Shown here in pieces: positions 1-8,645 of a stretch of 64,000 nucleotides of DNA (positions within the stretch are counted from its first letter, which is position 1; every line of letters starts with the position of its first letter). Below the pieces are notes generated by a model that did no database searches, was not told the origin of the DNA, and was given only the letters and a program-made list of their open reading frames with translations. The position numbers and the translations under genes are program-made. The stretch covers positions 1-64,000 of the forward strand of contig CABJAW010000006.1 in NCBI GenBank assembly GCA_902363665.1, given 5' to 3'. Source of the DNA: Lachnospiraceae bacterium (GTDB lineage Bacteria; Bacillota; Clostridia; Lachnospirales; Lachnospiraceae).

Positions 1-1
1 A

Positions 2-472
2 GGGGCAGTTGCAGCATATGCAGAAGAAAACCATGCTGACGTTATTGTATTCGAATATCTGGAAATGCAGGGGAAGATATCCGGAAAGAACAAACAGAAG
101 CTGCACGTGTGGAGAAAGCGGGAGATCCAGAAAAGATGCGGACACCAGGCACACAGAAAAGGAATAAGGGTTTCAAGAGTCTGTGCGTGGAATACCAGCA
201 GACTGGCGTATGATGGTTCTGGCCAGGTGCTCCGTGACCCGAAAAACCATAGCCTTTGTACGTTTCAGACAGGAAAAAGATACAATTGTGACTTATCAGC
301 AGCTTATAATATCGGTGCAAGATATTTTATAAGAGAACTTTTAAAACCCCTTCCGGCAACGGAAAGGTCTTTGCTGGAGGCAAAAGTCCCTTCGGTAAAG
401 CGTAGAACCTCATGCACTTATGCAGACTTAAGGGAACTCCGTTTACAGATGAAAGTTTTAAAAGCAGCATAA
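2..472 (+). CDS. TnpB-like RuvC nuclease of an IS200/IS605-type element, 3' part only
   Basis: The open frame enters from the left edge of the window, so only the C-terminal part (about 156 residues) is visible. It holds the second RuvC acidic motif (VFEYLEM, catalytic Glu) near the edge and the third one (NCDLSAAYNIGARY, catalytic Asp) near the end. The usual paired CxxC zinc-ribbon knuckles are reduced to single cysteines (RVCAWNTS, SLCTF), as in a TnpB subgroup common in Clostridia. A basic tail follows. In such elements TnpB is an RNA-guided nuclease that promotes retention of the transposon. Whether the gene is whole upstream, and whether a tnpA exists, cannot be seen. The family call is secure; activity is not. 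Confidence 0.8.
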   Translation, partial: GAVAAYAEENHADVIVFEYLEMQGKISGKNKQKLHVWRKREIQKRCGHQAHRKGIRVSRVCAWNTSRLAYDGSGQVLRDPKNHSLCTFQTGKRYNCDLSAAYNIGARYFIRELLKPLPATERSLLEAKVPSVKRRTSCTYADLRELRLQMKVLKAA

Positions 473-640
473 CTGCAGGCAGATATACAGCGGACTACCT
501 GTGGTGTGGGGACCTGCCATATCTGGCAGGAAAAAGCGCATAACTGCGCACATCCTAAGTTACAGGCGTATCCGCCGATATTTAGTCTGACGCTTAAAGC
601 GTCTGGAAGCACGTGACTTCAGTCATGTGAGGACTTCACG
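473..640 (+). ncRNA. Candidate omega-RNA / right end of the TnpB element
   Basis: Directly after the tnpB stop come four short hairpins: 513-530 (CCTGCCA/TGGCAGG), 536-549 (GCGCA/TGCGC), 589-603 (GACGC/GCGTC) and 610-629 (CACGTGACT/AGTCATGTG, one G-U). Dense hairpins 3' of tnpB are typical of the guide RNA scaffold and of the subterminal hairpin recognised at IS200/IS605 right ends. The exact 3' boundary, and hence the guide, is not visible. This is inferred from position and structure, not from homology. Confidence 0.4.
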
Positions 641-772
641 TGGTAAAAGAATACTTAGCGAAAACAGCGTAAGCAAAATTCCACAAACCTCTTGTGTTTC
701 CACGAAAAGCAGAGTAGAATGATGGCAAGATTTCATGGAGCAGGTAAGAAGAAACGGATTTTGAACGACAGA

Positions 773-803
773 TCGCGAAGCGGATTGTGAATGTCCACTT
801 TAC
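773..803 (+). repeat. Dispersed palindromic repeat (GCGGAT...), copy 1
   Basis: One of about ten short imperfect palindromes of the form GCGAAGCGGAT-TGTGA-ATATCCGCTTT scattered between genes in this window. Here the right arm has decayed (GTCCACTTTA). It lies between the tnpB relic and the LRR gene. Confidence 0.7.
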
Positions 804-865
804 TATTGGGTTCGAAAGGAAGGAACTTGCCCCAGAGCGGAAAAAGAAGCGCGGAGGATACAGAC

Positions 866-1951
866 ATGCTGCAGGAGCAGGGGGCAGAGTTTACGCAGAC
901 ATTTGCATATGAAAAGAAAGGAAACAGCGCAGTCATCAGGCGCTGTTTTTCACGTGATACGAAAGCTGTGATTCCGGAAGAGATTGACGGACTTCCGGTG
1001 ACGGAGATTGGGGCGTATGCGTTTTCGGCGCATCTCGATGAGGCCGTGTTTCAAAAGGAGTTGGCAGAGGGAAAAATCAGAATCAGCAGATCTGTTTTTG
1101 GGGAGAAAAATCTTCCGGTACTTGATGCAAAGCTGGAAGAGGTTGTATTTCCGCTTTCTGTCGTGCGGGTTGGACGCTACTGCTTTTACAACTGCGACCA
1201 TCTGAAAAAGCTTTCGTTTGGAGGTGGACTGAAGGACTGGGGCAGCGGTGTTTTTACCGGGTGTCATCATATTCGATCGATTTGTATGGCGGTGAGCGGG
1301 GACGGCAGTTCGATGCTGAAGGATATGCTGGATGAGATCCGGGAGGAGCTCTGTGTGGATTATATTGAACTGAAAAATCAGGGAGCAGACAGAACCACTG
1401 ATCCGGAGCGCCCATACCGTGCACCGGTGACGGCCCGCCTGATGTTTCCGGAGTTTTATGAGGAGGGCGTGGAGAACACACCGGCGCGGATTCTGGAGAC
1501 ACATGTACACGGAAGCGGCATCTTATATCGAAACTGTTTCCAGGGAAGAAAAATTGATTTTTATCAATACGACAATGCATTTCCACATGCCATGGCGCAG
1601 GAATCCGGGGAATTTGTATTGCAGCTTGCGCTTTGGAGGCTTCGTTATCCGAAAGAACTGAGTGGGCGTGCAAGAGAATGTTATCTGGATTTTCTGAAAA
1701 ATCATGTAAGGGAATATGCAGAATTTTTGACAAAAAGCAGACGGATCGAAGAAATACGATGGATTTGCCGGGCGTTGGAAAAGGAAAAAAAGGAGCCGGA
1801 AACAGCTGGGGGAATGGCTCTTGACTGCTTTTTGGAAGCTGTGACGGAATGGGCCGGAAAAAAACAGTATGCGGAGGCACTGAGCTTTGTGATGGATTAT
1901 CGCCATGCACACCATGCGCCAGTGAAGAAGCGTGCACGGCTTGAGCTGTAA
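866..1951 (+). CDS. BspA-like leucine-rich-repeat protein
   Basis: A 361-residue protein. The start at 866 is chosen because GGAGG lies nine bases upstream; an earlier in-frame ATG at 791 sits inside a dispersed repeat and has no ribosome site. Residues of about 30-150 hold LRR_5/BspA-type repeats (VTEIGAYAFS, VGRYCFYNCDHLKKLSF, GVFTGCHHIRSI). The remainder is an acidic and basic helical region with no recognised domain. There is no signal peptide or membrane segment, so it is probably cytoplasmic, unlike most BspA surface proteins. The gene is followed by a VWA protein and a MoxR-type ATPase on the same strand, which suggests that it supplies substrate or partner recognition for that pair. 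Function is inferred from context only. Confidence 0.7.
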   Translation: MLQEQGAEFTQTFAYEKKGNSAVIRRCFSRDTKAVIPEEIDGLPVTEIGAYAFSAHLDEAVFQKELAEGKIRISRSVFGEKNLPVLDAKLEEVVFPLSVVRVGRYCFYNCDHLKKLSFGGGLKDWGSGVFTGCHHIRSICMAVSGDGSSMLKDMLDEIREELCVDYIELKNQGADRTTDPERPYRAPVTARLMFPEFYEEGVENTPARILETHVHGSGILYRNCFQGRKIDFYQYDNAFPHAMAQESGEFVLQLALWRLRYPKELSGRARECYLDFLKNHVREYAEFLTKSRRIEEIRWICRALEKEKKEPETAGGMALDCFLEAVTEWAGKKQYAEALSFVMDYRHAHHAPVKKRARLEL

Positions 1952-2092
1952 AAGGGTAAGTGTATGTAGTTGAGGGAAAAATACCTTTTGACCCTGACCT
2001 TTGTAAAAATTCGGGACATCGAATGGCTGTTTTACAATATGCGTTGATGTTATTTTATTATCACTGTACTTTTAGAAAAGAGGTGGAAAGCC

Positions 2093-3451
2093 ATGACAGA
2101 AAAAAATGCCATTTATCAGGAGAAGGAAGAGACGCTTTCGTTTGTTCAGATTGGCATGGAGATCCTGCGGGTGGCACGAAATGAACTGTATCTGAATATG
2201 CGTTTTCTGGATGTGGCGCTTTCAAGCCTGCGTTTTGTGCCGGATGGACAGATCCGCAGACTTGGAACGGACGGAAACAATCTTTATTTTCAGCCGGACG
2301 GCGTTGTGGCATTGTTTCGAAAGGGACGGCCGGTGATCAACCGGGCCTATCTGCACAGTATCGTACATTGTCTGTTCTGCCACCTCTGGAATCGGAAGAA
2401 CCGGGATGTGGAATACTGGAATCTTGCGTGTGATATTGCTGCTGAATCGATTATCGACGATCTATATTTAAAGGCGGTGCATGTGCCGAAACGTCAGGTA
2501 CGCCGGGAATATTACCGGAAGCTGAAGGAGCGGGGCGGTGTTGTGACAGCGGAGCGGGTTTATCGGTTTCTGTGTGAGGAGCATCCGTCGGTAATGCAGA
2601 TGGAGCTTTTGAAACGGGAGTTTACCGTGGACGATCACCGTGAGTGGGAGAACGACCAGAATCAGAAGAAGAACAGTCCGCAGCCGCAGAGGCAGCGCTG
2701 GGATGACATCCGGGATCGGATGCAGACCGAAATGGAGACATTTTCGAAAGAAGCGGCGGATGATGTGCGCACTCTGGAGGAGAGCATCGCGGCGGAGAAT
2801 CGGCAGCGGTACGATTACCGGGAATTTCTGCGCAAGTTTTCGGTATTAAAGGAAGAAATGAAAGTAGACATGGATTCCTTTGATTATATTTTTTATAATT
2901 ACGGGATGGAGCTTTACGGAAACATGCCGCTGATCGAACCGCTTGAGACGAAGGAGGAGCAGCGGGTCGAGGATTTTGTGATTGTGATCGATACCTCAAT
3001 GTCGTGCAAGGGGGAGCTGGTCCGTGCATTTCTCGATCAGACGTATGCGGTGCTGAGCGAATCTGAAAGCTTTTTCCGGAAGCTGCATATTCACATCATC
3101 CAGTGTGATGACCGGGTGCAGGAGGATGTAGTGATCCGAAATCATGAGGAGATGGAAGATTATCTGCAGCACTTTACGGTGAAAGGCTTTGGCGGGACGG
3201 ATTTTCGGCCGGCATTTCTATATGTACAGGAGCTGCTGGCAAAAAAAACCTTTACGAAGCTGCGGGGACTGATTTATTTTACGGACGGCTATGGGACGTT
3301 TCCGATGAAGAAGCCGCCGTATGACACGGCATTCGTCTTTATGAAAGAGGATTACCGGGATATGGACGTTCCGCCGTGGGCTATGAAGCTGATCCTTGAG
3401 AAGGAAGAATTGATGGACTGCATAGAACGAGAGAAGACAGAATCATTGTAA
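2093..3451 (+). CDS. DUF2201 protein: metallopeptidase-like N-terminus plus VWA domain
   Basis: A 452-residue protein starting at an ATG behind AGAGGTGG. Residues of about 20-190 match the putative metallopeptidase part of DUF2201. The HExxH position reads HSIVH at 88-92, so the catalytic Glu is replaced by Ser and peptidase activity is doubtful. A charged linker follows. The C-terminal third is a von Willebrand A fold with a MIDAS motif DTSMS (Asp300), the GGTDFRP loop and FTDGYG. Proteins of this family act with MoxR AAA+ ATPases, and such a gene follows 155 bases downstream. Such pairs are thought to remodel or insert metals into protein complexes; the client is unknown. Confidence 0.8.
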   Translation: MTEKNAIYQEKEETLSFVQIGMEILRVARNELYLNMRFLDVALSSLRFVPDGQIRRLGTDGNNLYFQPDGVVALFRKGRPVINRAYLHSIVHCLFCHLWNRKNRDVEYWNLACDIAAESIIDDLYLKAVHVPKRQVRREYYRKLKERGGVVTAERVYRFLCEEHPSVMQMELLKREFTVDDHREWENDQNQKKNSPQPQRQRWDDIRDRMQTEMETFSKEAADDVRTLEESIAAENRQRYDYREFLRKFSVLKEEMKVDMDSFDYIFYNYGMELYGNMPLIEPLETKEEQRVEDFVIVIDTSMSCKGELVRAFLDQTYAVLSESESFFRKLHIHIIQCDDRVQEDVVIRNHEEMEDYLQHFTVKGFGGTDFRPAFLYVQELLAKKTFTKLRGLIYFTDGYGTFPMKKPPYDTAFVFMKEDYRDMDVPPWAMKLILEKEELMDCIEREKTESL

Positions 3452-3606
3452 GAGAAATAAAAATGGCAGTAACGGTAGAAAGAGGCCGGAAGCGAAAGAA
3501 AACTGCTGCATGGTAAAGGGCGAAAAAACAATGGTGACGCTGATGGATAAAGATAAAATACGGCGAAACTGAACAGACGGAAAAAAGTAAAAAGGAAGAA
3601 TAGTAT

Positions 3607-5115
3607 ATGAATATCAAACGTGCAAAACAGGAAATCAAGGATACGATCGAAGCGTATCTTTTAAAGGATGAATATGGGGAATATGTGATCCCGCAGATCC
3701 GTCAGCGGCCGGTGCTGCTGCTCGGTGCACCTGGTATCGGAAAGACCCAGATCATGGAGCAGATCGCGCGGGAGTGCCAAGTAGGGCTTGTCTCTTATAC
3801 AATCACGCATCATACGAGACAGAGTGCGATCGGCCTGCCGTTTATTTCAAAAAAGGAGTTTGGCGGCAAAGAGTATTCCGTGACGGAATATACGATGAGT
3901 GAGATCGTAGCTTCCATTTATAATAAGATCGAGAAGACCGGATTGAAAGAGGGGATCTTGTTCATTGATGAGATCAACTGTGTTTCAGAGACGCTGGCTC
4001 CGGCGATGCTGCAGTTCCTTCAGTGTAAGATGTTTGGAAATCATGAGATCCCGCAGGGCTGGGTGATCGTAGCAGCCGGAAATCCGCCGGAATACAATAA
4101 ATCTGTCCGTGAATTTGACGTTGTGACGATGGACCGTGTGAAAAAGATTGAGGTGGAGCCGGATTTTGCGGTATGGAAAGAGTATGCGGTGAAAAACCAG
4201 CTGCATCCGGCCGTTATTTCTTACCTGAGTACGAGAACGGCGAATTTTTATCGGATGGAGACGACGGTAGACGGCAGGACATTTGCGACACCGCGTGGCT
4301 GGGAGGATCTGTCCCAGATGCTGGTGGTCTACGAAAAGCTGGGCAAAAAAATGGATCGTGAGGTTGTGCGTCAGTATATTCAGCATGAAAAGATCGCGAA
4401 GGATTTTGCAAATTATCTGGAATTATACGAGAAGTATCAGATGGATTATCAATTGGAAGCAGTGCTGCGCGGTGAGATTGATGACGCATTGAAGAAAAAG
4501 GCGAGTCATGCATCCTTCGATGAAAAACTGAGTGTAGTCAGTCTGCTGCTTTCACGCGTTCGGAATGCGTTTGCGGATGTGCTGCGCGGCCAGAAGAGGA
4601 TCGATTTGCTTTACGGGCAGTTAAAAGAGCTATGCGAAGGACTGACAGAAGAAGGCGGGACAAATCCGCTGGCCTTTGTAAAGCAGACGACAGAAGCCTT
4701 TGCGAAAGAATATGAAACGAAGAAAAAGGCAGAACTGCTGACCAGGCTGGAAGAACGTATTTACCGCGATGTGCTTGGGCTTCTGGAAAAGGATGTCTGG
4801 GATCTGGCGCAGGAGGGAAGCGGAGCGGAGGTTTTTGAGAAGATCAGAGACTGGTTTGGAACGCTTCAGGATCAGCAGGAACAGGAAGAAACGGCTGCGT
4901 CACAGATGCTGGAGTACGCATTTGATTTTATGGAAGAGGTGTTTGGCAGCGGTCAGGAGATGGTCATTTTCGTGACCGAGCTGAACAGCGATTATTATAC
5001 GGTGCAGTTCCTGCAGCAGTATGAGTGTGAGCGCTATTATCGCTACAACCGTCAGCTTCTCGTAGACGAGAGCAGCCAGGCGATCGAGGAGCAGCTGCGG
5101 CAGATGGGGCGGTAA
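3607..5115 (+). CDS. MoxR-type AAA+ ATPase
   Basis: A 502-residue protein whose AAA+ core lies in the first 300 residues: Walker A GAPGIGKT (40-47), Walker B ILFIDE (117-122) and a sensor region around VIVAAGNPPEYN. The C-terminal 200 residues are helical and charged, a long extension without a recognised domain. The start follows GGAAG. It is paired with the VWA protein upstream, matching the widespread MoxR-VWA chaperone arrangement, with a BspA-like LRR protein as a probable third member. It should hydrolyse ATP to remodel a client in the cytoplasm; the client cannot be read from the sequence. Confidence 0.85.
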   Translation: MNIKRAKQEIKDTIEAYLLKDEYGEYVIPQIRQRPVLLLGAPGIGKTQIMEQIARECQVGLVSYTITHHTRQSAIGLPFISKKEFGGKEYSVTEYTMSEIVASIYNKIEKTGLKEGILFIDEINCVSETLAPAMLQFLQCKMFGNHEIPQGWVIVAAGNPPEYNKSVREFDVVTMDRVKKIEVEPDFAVWKEYAVKNQLHPAVISYLSTRTANFYRMETTVDGRTFATPRGWEDLSQMLVVYEKLGKKMDREVVRQYIQHEKIAKDFANYLELYEKYQMDYQLEAVLRGEIDDALKKKASHASFDEKLSVVSLLLSRVRNAFADVLRGQKRIDLLYGQLKELCEGLTEEGGTNPLAFVKQTTEAFAKEYETKKKAELLTRLEERIYRDVLGLLEKDVWDLAQEGSGAEVFEKIRDWFGTLQDQQEQEETAASQMLEYAFDFMEEVFGSGQEMVIFVTELNSDYYTVQFLQQYECERYYRYNRQLLVDESSQAIEEQLRQMGR

Positions 5116-5135
5116 GAAGCGGTCAGGAGCGGGCA

Positions 5136-5164
5136 GCAAAGCGGATCGTGGATATCCGCTTTAA
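5136..5164 (+). repeat. Dispersed palindromic repeat, copy 2
   Basis: The sequence GCAAAGCGGAT-CGTGG-ATATCCGCTTTAA is a palindrome with a nearly perfect 11-bp stem. It lies 21 bases after the stop of the ATPase gene, as most copies lie just behind a coding region. Confidence 0.8.
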
Positions 5165-5275
5165 TCTATAGCAATCCTCGTAAATAATGCATTTAAGACA
5201 GTTCAGCACAGTGCGAAAGACAAGGAAGAATGCATCGCAGAAAAAACAGAAGCAACAGAAACGAAAGCAACAGAA

Positions 5276-5327
5276 AAGGTACGGTCTGCCGATAGTTACA
5301 TATCGCATTAAACCGTACCTTGTTTTT
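5276..5327. terminator. Bidirectional terminator between the ATPase gene and ilvE
   Basis: A ten-base stem AAGGTACGGT (5276-5285) pairs with ACCGTACCTT (5312-5321). The right arm is followed by GTTTTTATTTT. The left arm is preceded by an A-rich run, so it can also stop the convergent ilvE transcript. Confidence 0.75.
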
Positions 5328-5386
5328 ATTTTATTGAATTGCTATAGGCTGCCGAAATCAGGCAGACTATGAATCATTGTACCGTT

Positions 5387-6412
5387 TTATTTGATGACTT
5401 TGATCCAGCCTTCCGGTGCCTGGATGCGGCCCATCTGGATGCCAGTCAGTGTCTCATACAGCTTCTTCGTGATCGGTCCCATCTCGGTCATACCGCTCGG
5501 GAAGCAGATTTCTTTGCCGTGATCGACAATCTTGCCAACCGGGGAGATAACGGCTGCTGTACCGCAAAGACCGCACTCTGCAAAGTCTTTTACTTCGTCG
5601 AAGTAGACCTCACGCTCCTCAACCTCGAGTCCGAGGTAGTCCTTTGCTACTACGAGCAGAGAGCGGCGGGTAATGGACGGAAGAATGCTGTTGGACTTCG
5701 GAGTAACGACCTTATTGTCCTTTGTGACGAACAGGAAGTTTGCACCGCCTGTCTCCTCTACCTTTGTTCTGGTCGCTGCATCAAGATACATATTCTCATC
5801 GTAGCCCTGACGGTGTGCGTCCATGATTGCATAAAGGCTCATTGCGTAGTTCAGGCCGGCTTTGATATGGCCGGTGCCATGTGGAGCTGCGCGGTCGTAA
5901 TCGCAGACACGGATCGTGATCGGCTTTGCGCCGCCCTTGAAGTACGGGCCTACCGGGGTAGTGAAGATACGGAACTGATACTCATTTGCCGGTTTTACGC
6001 CGATAACTGCGTCGCTTCCGAACATGTACGGACGGATGTAAAGTGTTGCGCCGGAGCCATAAGGCGGAACGTAAGCTTCATTTGCAGCTACGGTCTGAAC
6101 GACTGCGTCTACGAAACGTTCCTTCGGGAATACCGGCATCTCCAGTCTCTTGCAGGAGCTCTCCATACGCTCAGCGTTCAGATCCGGGCGGAACGTAACG
6201 ATGTGTCCGTCTTCCGTTGTGTAAGCTTTCATACCCTCAAAACAGGTCTGTGCGTACTGCAGAACGCCCGCACACTCGGAAATTGTTACCATCGGATCGG
6301 AGGTCAGAACGCCCTCATCCCATGCACCGTTTTTATAATTTGCTACAAAACGCTTGTCGGTCGGAATATAGCCGAAACCGATGCTGCTCCAGTCAATATT
6401 TTTCTTTTCCAT
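5387..6412 (-). CDS. ilvE: Branched-chain amino acid aminotransferase
   Basis: A 341-residue class IV PLP aminotransferase of normal length. It transfers the amino group between glutamate and the keto acids of valine, leucine and isoleucine in the cytoplasm. The PLP-binding lysine is Lys184 in GHIKAGLNYAMS; the family motif KVEETGGANFLFV follows at about 215. The ilvE signatures TCFEGMKAY (56-64) and GTAAVISPVG are present. It is preceded by its own promoter, with no T-box or other leader structure, so regulation through an amino-acid-sensing leader is not apparent. It is the last gene on the minus strand before a shared terminator. Confidence 0.95.
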   Translation of the reverse strand: MEKKNIDWSSIGFGYIPTDKRFVANYKNGAWDEGVLTSDPMVTISECAGVLQYAQTCFEGMKAYTTEDGHIVTFRPDLNAERMESSCKRLEMPVFPKERFVDAVVQTVAANEAYVPPYGSGATLYIRPYMFGSDAVIGVKPANEYQFRIFTTPVGPYFKGGAKPITIRVCDYDRAAPHGTGHIKAGLNYAMSLYAIMDAHRQGYDENMYLDAATRTKVEETGGANFLFVTKDNKVVTPKSNSILPSITRRSLLVVAKDYLGLEVEEREVYFDEVKDFAECGLCGTAAVISPVGKIVDHGKEICFPSGMTEMGPITKKLYETLTGIQMGRIQAPEGWIKVIK

Positions 6413-6490
6413 GATTTATACATCCCTTTCTTTCTTATGTACTGTCGGAATTTTTTGCATTTTACCTCTGCTAGTACATTCTTACGTTGT

Positions 6491-6519
6491 AGTTTACGCC
6501 CGTGATTTCTTGATGTCAA
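6491..6519 (-). promoter_or_regulatory. SigA-type promoter of ilvE
   Basis: On the minus strand a perfect -35 TTGACA (6519-6514) is followed after 17 bases by TAAACT (6496-6491). The start codon lies about 80 bases further on. Confidence 0.75.
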
Positions 6520-6563
6520 GAAAAAAATCGAATGAATAAAAATGCTTTGTGATGAATGTTTTT

Positions 6564-7850
6564 TCAGGAAGGCTTTTGCTGATTTTTTTTCTTTTCCAGA
6601 AAGGAGCCACGCATCACGGCAGTTTCTCCGAATTTCTTTTTGATTTCATCCATGGCGGCATCGAGCCTGCGCTGTTTTTCAAGATCCGGTTTTGGCGGAT
6701 GAGAGGAAGCGGCAGAGCCGGAAACAGTGGATGGTTCGGAAGAATCAGCTGGAAAAAGCGGAAAATCCCCGTCGAATAAGGAAAGCTGGACCGGATCGGA
6801 TTCGGCCTGTAATTTGGTGGTACGAATGCCGAGAAGCCGGATCGGAGCGCCATTCCACAGCTCATCAAAGAGACGACAGGCACAGCTGTAGAGTGCATCA
6901 CAGGTGGAAATGGGCGTGAGAAGCTGCGTTTGTCTGGAGCAGGAACGAAAGTCACTGTATTTGATTTCGACTGTGATTGTATGAGCAAGCTGTGATTTCC
7001 GGCGCAGTCGTCCGGAAACCTGTTCCGACAGTGATAGGAGCACCTGCTTTGCCTGCCTGGCATCTGTTGCATCACTTGCAAGCGTCGTAGAGTTTCCGAT
7101 TCCTTTGAAGGTATGATCGTTCGGTACAAGCGCGGAGTGGTCAATGCCATTTGCGTGCTCCCACATCATGCGCCCCTGGCTTTTGAACTGCGTTTCGAGA
7201 AATTCAGGGGAAGCGTGTGCCAGCTCCCCGATTGTGTGGATCCCGAGCTCCTCAAGCCTTGCGGCACTGCTTTTGCCGACCATAAAAAGCTCGCGCACGG
7301 AGAGCGGCCACATTTTTACCGGAATCTCCTCCGTATAGAGTGTGTGGACGCGGTCGGGTTTTTCGAAGTCGCTGGCCATTTTGGCAAGCAGCTTGTTCGG
7401 GGCAATCCCGACGTTGACCGTAAAACCAAGCGTAGTCCGTACCTGATCGGCAATCGTTCTTGCGGCAGATTCCGGTGAGGAAAAGCGGTGGCTGATCGGA
7501 GAGTAAGCCAGATAGCATTCGTCGATGGAAACCTGCTCAATATCAGAGGTATAGCTTCCGAGCAATTCCATCAGTTCCTGGCTGCGTCTGTGATACAGCT
7601 GATGATCCGGTGGCTCCATGACAAGAAACGGGCATTTCCGAAATGCGTTTATAACAGGCTCTCCTGTCTGAATTCCGTATTTTTTTGCGGGAACCGATTT
7701 GGCAAGGACAACGCCGTGCCTGCTTTTTTTATCACCGCCGATAATCGATGGAATCGTCCGCAGATCAAGGGAGGGATCATTTTTTAGTTTTTCGGCAGCA
7801 CTCCAGCTTAAAAAAGCGGAATTGACATCAATATGAAAAATAAGATTCAT
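6564..7850 (-). CDS. dinB: Y-family DNA polymerase (DinB / Pol IV type)
   Basis: A 428-residue translesion polymerase. The N-terminus MNLIFHIDVNSAFLSW carries the first catalytic Asp (Asp8) and steric-gate region in the variant form common in Clostridia. The second acidic pair lies in SIDECYLAYSP, followed by thumb helix-hairpin-helix (GKSSAARLEELGIHTIGEL) and little-finger domains. A C-terminal basic segment could hold a sliding-clamp contact, but no perfect clamp motif is obvious. The start codon lies six bases after the stop of aroK and lacks a strong ribosome site, which suggests translational coupling with aroK. No LexA box was recognised upstream. Confidence 0.9.
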   Translation of the reverse strand: MNLIFHIDVNSAFLSWSAAEKLKNDPSLDLRTIPSIIGGDKKSRHGVVLAKSVPAKKYGIQTGEPVINAFRKCPFLVMEPPDHQLYHRRSQELMELLGSYTSDIEQVSIDECYLAYSPISHRFSSPESAARTIADQVRTTLGFTVNVGIAPNKLLAKMASDFEKPDRVHTLYTEEIPVKMWPLSVRELFMVGKSSAARLEELGIHTIGELAHASPEFLETQFKSQGRMMWEHANGIDHSALVPNDHTFKGIGNSTTLASDATDARQAKQVLLSLSEQVSGRLRRKSQLAHTITVEIKYSDFRSCSRQTQLLTPISTCDALYSCACRLFDELWNGAPIRLLGIRTTKLQAESDPVQLSLFDGDFPLFPADSSEPSTVSGSAASSHPPKPDLEKQRRLDAAMDEIKKKFGETAVMRGSFLEKKKNQQKPS

Positions 7851-7856
7851 GGCGGA

Positions 7857-8390
7857 TCATTTTTGGAAAGGTCTGGAAGCAGGACGCTCCTGGTATGTGG
7901 CAAGTGCGGACTGGACAAGTGCAACGGCACCGGCAACGTCCGTTTTGCTGACATCGACCGTCAGATGAGCGTATTTTTCATAGAGGGGGATACGCTCTTT
8001 GTAGAGATCCTGAAGTGTCTGACCGGGTTTTAAAACAACGCCTCGTTTTTTCAGGTCACCAAGCCGCCTTGCAAGTGTCTGGCAATTGACCTTCAGATAG
8101 ATGACGGTACTGATATCCCGCAGATGCTTCATGGAACGGTCACTGTAGACGACGCTTCCGCCTGGTGAGATAACAGAGTGTTCTGCAGTTACCGTACTGT
8201 TGACACGTTCCTCGATGCGGTTGAACCCTTCAATTCCCTCATCGCGCATGATCTGCCAGAGAAGACGGTTTTCTTCTTTCTGGATCAGAAGGTCTGTGTC
8301 AACGAAATCATAGCCGAGAACTTTTGCGAGAACAATGCCGACCGTACTTTTTCCGGCTCCCGGCATACCGATCAGAGTGATATTTTCCAT
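7857..8390 (-). CDS. aroK: Shikimate kinase
   Basis: A 177-residue P-loop kinase that phosphorylates shikimate in the pathway to chorismate. The start at MENITLIGMPGAGKST is chosen because AAGGAA lies upstream and the P-loop (GMPGAGKST, residues 8-16) then falls at the family position; the frame stays open further upstream without a plausible start. The substrate-binding FVDTD, the lid region and the second glycine motif (ISPGGSVV) are visible. It is a little divergent: the usual arginine-rich RxxEx2 region reads GFNRIEERV. It is co-directional with dinB six bases downstream. Confidence 0.9.
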   Translation of the reverse strand: MENITLIGMPGAGKSTVGIVLAKVLGYDFVDTDLLIQKEENRLLWQIMRDEGIEGFNRIEERVNSTVTAEHSVISPGGSVVYSDRSMKHLRDISTVIYLKVNCQTLARRLGDLKKRGVVLKPGQTLQDLYKERIPLYEKYAHLTVDVSKTDVAGAVALVQSALATYQERPASRPFQK

Positions 8391-8516
8391 TTTTCCGGAT
8401 TTCCTTTCTGTGTGATAACATGCTTCATTATCGCCAAGTATAAGCCAGAAATAAAATTTGCGCAAGTATTTTGCACTTTGGCTTACAGTGGAGATGACAG
8501 AGGGAGTGGAAAGTCT

Positions 8517-8545
8517 TTGCGGAAAACCAGGTTCTGTGTTACACT
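8517..8545 (+). promoter_or_regulatory. SigA-type promoter of the oligoendopeptidase gene
   Basis: TTGCGG, a 17-base spacer and TACACT lie about 100 bases before the start codon in the gap between divergent aroK and the peptidase gene. Confidence 0.5.
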
Positions 8546-8645
8546 GTCTTTGTTCGTGCCCGGATATCGTATATACCAGATGGCAAGCGAGAGATACAGG
8601 GCATTTCTGAAACGAACAACAGAAAAACAGGGGGTAAAGAAAAGT

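Noticed and set aside
791..865. Longer N-terminus of the LRR protein from an ATG at 791
   Set aside because: This stretch overlaps a dispersed repeat and lacks a ribosome site, whereas 866 has a good one.
5369..6505. Long plus-strand open frame (about 378 codons) opposite ilvE
   Set aside because: It is antisense to a fully conserved aminotransferase, shows no domain and has no ribosome site; its length follows from the codon bias of ilvE.
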